Positions 33,018 to 39,019 of a DNA stretch of 47,752 nucleotides are shown here, piece after piece. The position numbers and the translations under genes are program-made. Below the pieces are notes generated by a model. It was not told the origin of the DNA. It was given only the letters and a program-made list of their open reading frames with translations, and ran no database searches. The stretch spans positions 1-47,752 of the forward strand of contig CAMDOO010000017.1 in assembly GCA_945903545.1 (NCBI GenBank), given 5' to 3'. Numbering within the stretch: position 1 is the first letter of the stretch; the number at the start of each line of letters is the position of its first letter. The stretch is from Opitutus sp. GAS368. GTDB lineage: Bacteria > Verrucomicrobiota > Verrucomicrobiia > Opitutales > Opitutaceae.

Positions 33018-33455
33018 GAGGCGGGAGGCTGGAGGCGGAAGGCCGGAGGCAAGATGCCGCAGACGTATCGCCAGTTGCAGGTTTGGCATCGGAGCAAGGC
33101 GCTGGCGGTTTCGGTCTATCGAATCACTGCAGCCGCTCCCTTGGGCACGGACTTTGGACTTCGCGATCAGCTTCGTCGGGCTTCTGTGAACATTTGCAGC
33201 AACATCGCGGAAGGCGATGCCCGCCAGACCGACAAGGAATCGGTTCAATTCTTCTTCATCGCCAAAGGCTAAACCGCCGAGGTTTCGGCCCAACTCGAAA
33301 TCGCCCGCGAACTCCACCCGGCAATCGCTCCCCAGGCCGACGATCTGATTCGCGAATGCGAAGAGATCTCGGCCATGCTCCAAGCCCTCATCAAACACCG
33401 CCGCAATTGATCCCCGCCGTGGCCTCCCCCCTCCAGCCTCCTGCCTCCCGCCTCC
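33018..33455. mobile_element. Inverted-repeat element carrying a nonsense-mutated four-helix-bundle gene
   Basis: The left arm, 33018-33050, is made of heptamers (GGGAGGC, TGGAGGC, GGAAGGC, CGGAGGC). The right arm, 33422-33455, on the other strand, is made of GGAGGCG, GGAGGCA, GGAGGCT and GGAGGGG. The arms are thus complementary over about 33 nt, with a different heptamer from the neighbouring element at 31960. The enclosed gene is a second S23/IVP family member with an in-frame stop. The element begins six bases after gmhA and its right arm runs into the 5' end of gmhB. Confidence 0.75.
33054..33410 (+). pseudogene. Four-helix-bundle (S23/IVP family) gene interrupted by one stop codon
   Basis: The frame from ATG 33054 reads 72 codons, with the signatures LQVWHRSKALAVSVYRIT and ASVNICSNIAEGDARQ, then meets TAA at 33270-33272 after FFFIAKG. 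Reading on in the same frame gives TAEVSAQLEIARELHPAI and a normal family C-terminus (ECEEISAMLQALIKH), ending at TGA 33408-33410. The intact neighbour and the family have Ser after the Gly (ARGSATE), so one C-to-A change turning TCA into TAA explains the break. The full-length product would be 118 residues. A sequencing error is possible. It lies inside the heptamer-armed element and has clearly diverged from the neighbour at 32001, so the two are separate acquisitions rather than a recent duplication. Confidence 0.85.
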
Positions 33456-34003
33456 AAGATAATCGCAAAGCGATTTTCTTGGATCGTGACGGCACCCTGA
33501 ACCTTCAGGTTGTCCGCGCCGGGAAACCCTATCCGCCTGATCGGCTGGAGGACTTCAAGCTCTTCGCCGATGTGCCCGCCGCCTGCCGCGCGCTTCATGC
33601 CGCCGGTTATGTCCTGGTGGTGGCCACGAACCAGCCCGATGTCGGCCGGGGCGACCAGCAGCAGGAGGTCGTCGAGTCCATGCATGCCCGCCTCAAGGAG
33701 CTGGTCCCCGAAATCGACCGCGTGGAGGTCTGCTACGCTCCCGGCCAAGGCGTGGAGCATCCCGAAAATCGCCGGCGCAAACCCGAGCCCGGCATGGTGC
33801 TCGATGCCGCCCGCGAGCTCGGGCTCGACCTGTCCCGCTCCTGGATGGTCGGCGACCGCTGGCGGGACGTCGACTGCGGCCAGCGCGCCGGCCTGCGCAC
33901 CGTCTTCATCGACTTCGGCTACGCCGAGGAGCTCCGCGCCGCCCCGGATTTCACCGTGAAGTCCTTCGGGGAGGCGGCCGGAATTATCCTTGCCCAGCGG
34001 TGA
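33419..34003 (+). CDS. gmhB: D-glycero-D-manno-heptose 1,7-bisphosphate phosphatase-like HAD protein
   Basis: A HAD-superfamily phosphatase of about 194 residues that removes the 7-phosphate from heptose 1,7-bisphosphate. FLDRDGTLN holds the catalytic DxD, VVATNQPDVGRGD is the T/N-containing motif 2, RRRKPEPGM the lysine motif 3, and MVGDRWRDVDCGQRAG the acidic motif 4. The usual GmhB zinc loop (CxH...CxC before RKP) is reduced to one Cys and one His. The start is uncertain: no ATG lies just before the core. The GTG at 33419 is taken as the most economical choice, while an ATG at 33356 would read through the tail of the four-helix pseudogene. In either case the first residues (ASPLQPPASRLQ) come from the right arm of the inserted element. 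The stop lies 30 bases before the transaldolase ATG. Confidence 0.85.
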   Translation: MASPLQPPASRLQDNRKAIFLDRDGTLNLQVVRAGKPYPPDRLEDFKLFADVPAACRALHAAGYVLVVATNQPDVGRGDQQQEVVESMHARLKELVPEIDRVEVCYAPGQGVEHPENRRRKPEPGMVLDAARELGLDLSRSWMVGDRWRDVDCGQRAGLRTVFIDFGYAEELRAAPDFTVKSFGEAAGIILAQR

Positions 34004-34032
34004 CGCCAAAACCTGACTTTGCCCCTTATCTC

Positions 34033-34752
34033 ATGAAGACCCTCCACGACCTGAAGATCCAACTTTATGCCGACGGCGCCGACAAGGCCGGCATCCTCGA
34101 ACTCTACGCCAAACCCTACATCAAGGGCCTGACGACCAACCCGACCCTGATGAACAAGGCCGGGATCAAGGACTACGAGGCGTTCTCCAAGGACATCCTC
34201 CAGACCGTCAAGTCCAAGCCCATCTCGCTCGAGGTGTTCACCGATGACCTCGTGGACATGAAGCGCCAGGCCCTCAAGATCGCCTCCTGGGGTAGCAACG
34301 TCTACACCAAGATCCCGATCACCAATTCCGTCGGCGTCTCCTGCCTCCCGCTCATCAAGGAGCTCGCCGCGCAGGGCGTGAAGCTCAACGTCACCGCCCT
34401 CCTCACGCTCAAGCAGGTGCAGGGCGTCGCCGAAGCTCTGAACCCCGCGGTGCCGTCCGTGGTCTCCGTCTTCGCCGGGCGCATCGCCGACACCGGCGTG
34501 GACCCGGTCCCGATGGTCCGCGCCTGCGGCGCCCTCCTCGAGGGCCAGCCCAAGGCCGAGCTGCTCTGGGCCAGCACCCGCGAGGTCCTCAACATCTTCC
34601 AGGCCCAGGACGCCGGCTGCGCCATCATCACCGTCCCCCACGACATCCTCGCCAAGGCCGCCAAGATGCTCGGCAACGACCTCACCGCCCTGTCCCTCGA
34701 CACGGTGAAGATGTTCGCCAAGGACGCCGCCACCGCCGGCTTCAAGCTCTGA
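34033..34752 (+). CDS. Transaldolase (small TalC/FSA-like type)
   Basis: A 239-residue class I aldolase-type protein, the length of the short transaldolase or fructose-6-phosphate aldolase group. KGLTTNPTLMNKAGI near residue 29 is the transaldolase signature, and VYTKIPITNSVG near 95 contains the Schiff-base lysine. ASTREVLNIFQAQDAGC near 180 matches the late family block. Transaldolases interconvert sedoheptulose 7-phosphate with hexose and erythrose phosphates, so in this place it probably feeds or balances the sedoheptulose 7-phosphate used by GmhA (inference). A GTG at 34000 overlapping the gmhB stop would add 11 residues; the ATG at 34033 fits the family start MKTLHDLKIQLYADGA better. 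A strong hairpin with a T-run follows 28 bp after the stop. Confidence 0.88.
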   Translation: MKTLHDLKIQLYADGADKAGILELYAKPYIKGLTTNPTLMNKAGIKDYEAFSKDILQTVKSKPISLEVFTDDLVDMKRQALKIASWGSNVYTKIPITNSVGVSCLPLIKELAAQGVKLNVTALLTLKQVQGVAEALNPAVPSVVSVFAGRIADTGVDPVPMVRACGALLEGQPKAELLWASTREVLNIFQAQDAGCAIITVPHDILAKAAKMLGNDLTALSLDTVKMFAKDAATAGFKL

Positions 34753-34780
34753 CCGGCTGACGCGTTATTCGTTTACCTCG

Positions 34781-34819
34781 GCGGCAGTCTTTCGCAGCGT
34801 CGAGAGCCTGCCGCTTTTT
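34781..34819 (+). terminator. Intrinsic terminator of the heptose operon, touching the next start codon
   Basis: GCGGCAG (34781-34787) pairs with CTGCCGC (34808-34814), and inside it CTTTCG pairs with CGAGAG around a 6-base loop. The stem is thus 13 bp with one mismatched pair, followed by TTTTT at 34815-34819. The last T is directly followed by the ATG of the 34820 gene. The structure fits a rho-independent terminator for the transaldolase transcript, or an attenuator placed in the leader of the next gene. Confidence 0.75.
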
Positions 34820-36259
34820 ATGATGTTCATTCGGAGTCTCCTCACCTGCCTTGGGCTTGCCGCGCTCGTTGCTGCCGCCGCCCCCCGTCTCCTCGCCGCC
34901 GCGGCCGCCGCCAACCAGCCGGCCGATGAGGCGCAGCGCCTCTACGAGCGCGCCAACGACTTGGTCATCACCCTCACCGAGGGCAAGTACTCCTACTCCT
35001 ACCTCCAGTTCTACTGGAAGCGGGCCCAGACCAACCTCGACTGGATCAACCTGGTTTATCCCGACACCCCCGTCGGCCGCGCCCTCAAGGCCGGGCAGGT
35101 CAAGGTCGGCCCCTTCGAACTCGCCTACTTCCGCGAGCGCGTCCTCCCGAAGCTCGAGGAAAAGCGACAGGCCACCGTCGACGCCATCACCTGCGCGATC
35201 TATCTCTGCGAGCAGAAGGGTGAGATTTGGGATGAGGCCCGGCTCGCGGCCGTGAATCGCATCCTCGAGGCGCTCAGCCGGCAGAGCCGCTGGGGCGAGG
35301 CCCTGAGGTTTCCCGTGCCTCCCCCGCCGGTGGCACCCCAGGCGGAAGCCGACAAGCTGGCGTCCATCTTCCAGGTCGCCGCGCGCTTCGAGCAGGACAA
35401 TCTCGTCAAGGAGCTCCTCGCCGCCACGCCGACCGAGCGCCTCCCCCGGATGCACGCCATCCTCGGCGAGGCCCTCGCCCTCCGCGGCCAGCCCCGGCAA
35501 AAGATCACCGACCTGCTCTCCTTGGACCCGGCCGATGAGGTCAAGCTGGCCGTCCTGTCCGGCATGGCCCAACGCGAGGCCCGGATCCGGCTCTCTGCCA
35601 CGCTAAAGATCCCGACGGCCAGGATCATGCTGATCGGCGACGTGCTCAAGTTCCCCGAGGTGCGCGATGACGTCGAGGCCGTGGCCCGCACCCTCTTCCC
35701 CGCGGGCAACCCGGCGGCCGACACCGTGCTCGCCGCCTACCGCGCCGCCCTGGGCGAGCGCCCCGCCGTCGGTGCCCGACTGCCCGTGCACCAGGCTTAC
35801 CTGGAATACCTGACCGCGACCGAGCGCTTCACGGACCTGGCCGCCTATCCTGGAACCCCGGGCCTGGCCGCCGCGACCCGCAGCGGCTGCGAACTGAAGC
35901 TCATCGAGCTCCTCGCCCAAGCCGGCCGTTTGCCGGACTCTGAGAAACTCCGGATCACGTTCTCGGCCACCAGCCCCACGGCCGCCGAGGCCGCCACCCT
36001 TGCCCAGTTCCGCGGCCGGATGAACTCCGAGAGCACCCCGCTCGTCGTCCACCAGTTCACCCTCTCCGAACTCCCCTTCAAGGACCCGACCTTCGCCGCG
36101 CAGGCCCTGATGGAATGGAGCCTCACGCCCAATCGCTCGATCCGCGGCGCCGGCCCCTACGACGCCGTGGTCCAGCAATTCGCCCCGGGCTTTGAGAATC
36201 TCCCCCTGCCCAAGAGCAAGGAAGTCGGCGAGGCCGCCAGCGTGCAGAAGGCGTACTGA
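34820..36259 (+). CDS. Exported protein of unknown function, helix-rich
   Basis: A 479-residue protein with a Sec-type signal peptide (MMFIRSLLTCLGLAALVAAAA, cleavage likely near residues 26-31 after ALAAAAA-like sequence). The mature part is mostly predicted helix by composition, rich in Ala, Leu and Glu, with segments such as YSYLQFYWKRAQTNLDWINL and EAQRLYERANDL that resemble TPR-like scaffolds, though I cannot fix a repeat register. I do not recognise a family. The start is a double ATG directly after a T-run terminator, with no visible ribosome-binding site, so translation may depend on a leaderless mRNA, or the true start may be the second ATG at 34823. It stands alone on the plus strand between the heptose operon and the convergent protease pair. 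Confidence 0.7.
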   Translation: MMFIRSLLTCLGLAALVAAAAPRLLAAAAAANQPADEAQRLYERANDLVITLTEGKYSYSYLQFYWKRAQTNLDWINLVYPDTPVGRALKAGQVKVGPFELAYFRERVLPKLEEKRQATVDAITCAIYLCEQKGEIWDEARLAAVNRILEALSRQSRWGEALRFPVPPPPVAPQAEADKLASIFQVAARFEQDNLVKELLAATPTERLPRMHAILGEALALRGQPRQKITDLLSLDPADEVKLAVLSGMAQREARIRLSATLKIPTARIMLIGDVLKFPEVRDDVEAVARTLFPAGNPAADTVLAAYRAALGERPAVGARLPVHQAYLEYLTATERFTDLAAYPGTPGLAAATRSGCELKLIELLAQAGRLPDSEKLRITFSATSPTAAEAATLAQFRGRMNSESTPLVVHQFTLSELPFKDPTFAAQALMEWSLTPNRSIRGAGPYDAVVQQFAPGFENLPLPKSKEVGEAASVQKAY

Positions 36260-36269
36260 CGGACACGGG

Positions 36270-36359
36270 GAAGTGAAAGTGAGCGAGGTAAGTGAGTGCC
36301 AGTGCCGGCACTTTCACGGATTGGCACCTTCACTCACTTTCCTCTTTCACTTTCACTTC
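36270..36359. repeat. Gene-less inverted-repeat element between convergent genes (GTGAAAG type)
   Basis: The left arm, 36270-36300, begins GAAGTGAAAGTGAGCGAGG. The right arm, 36323-36359, begins GAAGTGAAAGTGAAAGAGG on the opposite strand, so about 30 bases pair with few mismatches. The loop holds the perfect palindrome AGTGCCGGCACT at 36301-36312. The element fills the gap between the convergent stops at 36259 and 36362 and could form a roughly 90-base hairpin in either transcript. It is the most compact member of the group also seen at 4782 and 9701. Confidence 0.8.
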
Positions 36360-36361
36360 AG

Positions 36362-37591
36362 TCACTCCGCGCGCGCTGCGCGCGTCTTCAGGTCGGCAAT
36401 GATTTTCTGGACGAGTACGGACGGCAGGGCGTAGGACGCGACCCGACCGGCGCGGGCGATGTTGAGGCCGACGGCGCGGCCGTAAAGGTCGAGCAGCGGA
36501 CCGCCGCACTCCCAGGGTTCGAGGACCGTATCGTGCTGGAGCACGAGGTCGAAATCTTCCGCGCGCTTGCTCACGCGGGTGCCGGTGAAATTCCGCCCAT
36601 TGGCCCCGCCCCGGCCGCCCCGGCCGCCGGGCGCAGCGGTCTGGGCCTGCGCCGCGTTGACCACCGCCTCGGCGGTCAGCGCCACGCTCGTCTCGATGAC
36701 GTCAGCCCCGCGTTGCAGTTGGAGCTTTATCACGCGCCCGGCCCGGAACTCACGCAAGAGGGTCGTGAGTTCCGTCTTCGTCTGCACCGCCTTTTCATCC
36801 ACGGACAAAATGACGTCCCCCGGTTTAATCCCCGCCTGCTCGGCCCCGGAGCCGGCCGCCAAGGCCAGCACGCGCGGCAATTCACCATCGCCCGCAAAAT
36901 TCACCCCAATCAGGGCCCGGGGCGGAAGAATTTTCCGCGGGATGCCGCTGATGATGCCGACGGCTTCAGGGACGGTCGCGAGTCCCTGCGTGGCAACCCA
37001 TTCCCCGGGGGCGGTCTCGCCGTCGTTCCAAAGCACGGCCGTCAGGCCCTTGGCCTCGATTTTCAAGAGGGCCAAGTCGTTGTCCTCGTCAACCGCCAGG
37101 ATGCGGGCGTCCACCACCCGCTCATCCGCCAGCCGGGCCGTGAGTTTCCCGGGAACGAGCTCGCTCGCCTTGGTCGCAACCAGGCCGGCGGCCTCCACGA
37201 CCGTGCCGAGGGCGACCGCCTTCCCGTCGACTGACAGCTGCACGACCGAATGGCGCGCGGCGGCGGAGATGAACTTGAAGGCGTTCCGGACGGCGGCGCC
37301 GTTCTTGCGGTAGTCGCCCGTCAGCGCCGAAACGATCAGGGGCGGCGGCTCTTTCTCCGCCGGCTGGGCCGGCGCGGTCCAACCGGGCACGGCGAGTCCG
37401 AGGATTACGGCCAGAATGCAGGCGCCGGCGCCAAAGTGTCGCCCGCCGCGGGAGCGGCGGGAGGATCGAGCCCGATCAACCCTGCCCTCCCGGGCAGGGC
37501 TACAACCTGAAATCTGCACCGGTACCGGTCCGGCCGACCCGTCCACGGTCCGCCGCCCATCGTCCCCCGGAAGCGAAGCGATCCGTCTCAT
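36362..37591 (-). CDS. Trypsin/HtrA-like pseudoprotease with an internal PDZ domain
   Basis: A 409-residue exported protein related to its neighbour at 37588. The first half of a trypsin-like fold (KAVALGTVVEAAGLVATKAS, then VDEDNDLALLKIE) is followed by VATQGLATVPEAVGIISGI, then a complete PDZ domain near residues 235-315 (AEQAGIKPGDVILSVDEKAV), and only then a GNSGGPL-like segment, EPWECGGPLLDLYGRAVGLN. The PDZ thus lies within the protease fold rather than after it. The expected His is Ser (ATKASEL) and the catalytic Ser is Cys (ECGGPL); the Asp region remains. It is therefore probably an inactive binding or regulatory partner. A Gly/Arg-rich stretch (GGRGGRGGANGR) joins the two parts. The ATG overlaps the upstream stop (ATGA). 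The N-region before the membrane signal is unusually long, about 52 residues. Confidence 0.8.
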   Translation of the reverse strand: MRRIASLPGDDGRRTVDGSAGPVPVQISGCSPAREGRVDRARSSRRSRGGRHFGAGACILAVILGLAVPGWTAPAQPAEKEPPPLIVSALTGDYRKNGAAVRNAFKFISAAARHSVVQLSVDGKAVALGTVVEAAGLVATKASELVPGKLTARLADERVVDARILAVDEDNDLALLKIEAKGLTAVLWNDGETAPGEWVATQGLATVPEAVGIISGIPRKILPPRALIGVNFAGDGELPRVLALAAGSGAEQAGIKPGDVILSVDEKAVQTKTELTTLLREFRAGRVIKLQLQRGADVIETSVALTAEAVVNAAQAQTAAPGGRGGRGGANGRNFTGTRVSKRAEDFDLVLQHDTVLEPWECGGPLLDLYGRAVGLNIARAGRVASYALPSVLVQKIIADLKTRAARAE

Positions 37592-38697
37592 GGCGCCGCC
37601 CCTCCCCGGCCGCCGCGGCCGGAATTCGGGGTGTATTGCAGGTCCAGTTCCCGGTCGCCCCGCTTGATGGTCACGGTCAGTTTTTCCTCCGTGGCGGCCA
37701 ACTGGGCGAGGAAGTCGGCGGGCGACGCGACCCCCTGGCCGTTGAATTTCAGGACGACATCGCCGGGCTGGAGCATGACGCGTTGCGCCCGGCCGGTCTG
37801 GTTCACGGTGTCGATCCTGACACCCCCGGGAACGACGCTGCCGGTGGCGCCGGCGTCACGCCCGCCCCGGCCGCGCCCGCCGGCGGCGATGGCCGGGGTG
37901 CCCCAATTCTCGCTGCGCGCCAGACGGGTCCAGGTCGCCAGGAAGGCGGTGATCGGCACGTGGAAATTCTGCTCGGCCTCGGTGCTGATGCTGCTGTGGA
38001 TGCCGATTACCCGGCCGCTCATGTCGAAAAGCGGCCCGCCCGAGTCACCACTCAGGATGATGCAGTCGGTCTGCATGGTTTTCGGGGTCATCATGATGAT
38101 GCGCCCGAGCCGGGCGACCACCGGCCGCTGCGCCTCGAACCCCCCGGGGTGCCCGAGCGCCACGACCCAATCGCTCAACCGGGCGCCCGTGAGGTCGCCG
38201 ACCGGGGCAAACGGCCAGGGGCCGGCATCGGTGATCTGCATCAGGCCGGCATCCATGCCGTGGTCGGTGCCCAGCGTTTTCCCCTTGGCCGTGCGGCCGT
38301 CGGGAAACGTGAAGACCACGTCGCGGTCCGGCGTGCCGCCGACATGGGCGGCCGAAAGGACCAGGCCGTCGGCCGAGATGACGACCGCGCTGCCGCTGAT
38401 GGCGCCCCCGCGCAGGGTGACGGCGACGACGGCCGGCGACACCTGCGCGACGATGAGTTTAACGCGCGTCTCAATGGTCCGGAGCTCGGTGATCGTGGTC
38501 GGCGCGGGTTTCCGGAAGACGGCGGCCAAACGTTGGCCCGGAGCCACCTTGGGCGGGACCGGGATCGCCGGCCCGGCGGGGCTGGCGGCAACCACCGGGG
38601 TCTCGGCCGCGATCACGGCCACCGGGAACGCGAGCAGCAGGGCCCAGGCAAAGGGGCGGAAGGCGGCGCTAACGACACGTTCGCGAAGGGTGCGCAT
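37588..38697 (-). CDS. Trypsin-like serine protease with C-terminal PDZ domain (HtrA/DegP-like)
   Basis: A 369-residue exported protease. The signal peptide is FAWALLLAFPVAVIAAE. The catalytic triad is complete: His in VLSAAHVG, Asp in DHGMDAGLMQI and Ser in LSGDSGGPLFDMSGRVIGIH. A PDZ domain covers about residues 270-355 (QPGDVVLKFNGQGVASPADF), preceded by the Gly/Arg-rich stretch GGRGRGGRDAG, and the protein ends in GRGGRGGAAP. Likely envelope quality control or processing, acting in the periplasm. The start at 38697 directly precedes a normal signal peptide; a longer version from 38757 adds 20 residues and is less likely. The stop overlaps the start of the degenerate homologue downstream, so the pair is made together. 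Two palindromes lie in its upstream region, which is shared with the divergent gene at 39020. Confidence 0.86.
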   Translation of the reverse strand: MRTLRERVVSAAFRPFAWALLLAFPVAVIAAETPVVAASPAGPAIPVPPKVAPGQRLAAVFRKPAPTTITELRTIETRVKLIVAQVSPAVVAVTLRGGAISGSAVVISADGLVLSAAHVGGTPDRDVVFTFPDGRTAKGKTLGTDHGMDAGLMQITDAGPWPFAPVGDLTGARLSDWVVALGHPGGFEAQRPVVARLGRIIMMTPKTMQTDCIILSGDSGGPLFDMSGRVIGIHSSISTEAEQNFHVPITAFLATWTRLARSENWGTPAIAAGGRGRGGRDAGATGSVVPGGVRIDTVNQTGRAQRVMLQPGDVVLKFNGQGVASPADFLAQLAATEEKLTVTIKRGDRELDLQYTPNSGRGGRGGAAP

Positions 38698-38819
38698 CGG
38701 GGTGAAAGACGTCCCGGGCACCCTAATTGAGACAGATTTATTGTCGAGGAGTCGCATTTCCCGGCGTTACCCCAATTCGAAACGGATCCCGTGCGCGGCG
38801 CAGACTCCGTTCTACGCCT

Positions 38820-38844
38820 CAATGTCATCTATTAGATGACATTG
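38820..38844. promoter_or_regulatory. Palindromic site 1 in the divergent control region
   Basis: ATGTCATCT and AGATGACAT flank ATT at 38822-38842, and the symmetry extends two bases on each side to 38820-38844. The sequence is AT-rich in a GC-rich genome, in a region with no gene, between divergent starts. It looks like a dimeric regulator's operator. The reverse complement of its core is identical to site 2 at 38895-38915. Confidence 0.6.
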
Positions 38845-38894
38845 GGCGCTGGGATCCCCGGGACATGCCATCCATGGCGGTCTATGCCGGGGGA

Positions 38895-38915
38895 ATGTCA
38901 TCTAATAGATGACAT
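38895..38915. promoter_or_regulatory. Palindromic site 2 in the divergent control region
   Basis: ATGTCATCT and AGATGACAT flank AAT. The core is the exact reverse complement of site 1. The centres of the two sites are 73 bp apart, close to seven DNA turns, which would allow looping or cooperative binding. The 262-bp gap from 38758 to 39019 has no other recognisable feature; a purine-rich GGAGGGG lies at 38993-38999, rather far from the start at 39020. Confidence 0.6.
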
Positions 38916-39019
38916 CTTGCCGGTGCAAAGGGGTCGGTGGGCGTGGCGGCTTCCGCCCGGTGCCGGCGATCGCTGATTTTTGATCTAGCACGGAGGGGAT
39001 CATTTCCGGCACGCTGAAG

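Noticed and set aside
31960-33455. Diversity-generating retroelement because of the bAvd-like four-helix genes
   Set aside because: No reverse transcriptase, template repeat or variable repeat was found anywhere in the window.
37480-37500. Hairpin CCCTGCCC, TCCC, GGGCAGGG as a terminator between the proteases
   Set aside because: It lies inside the coding frame of the pseudoprotease N-terminal region and has no T-run. It may hint that the true start is further in, but no better start codon is available.
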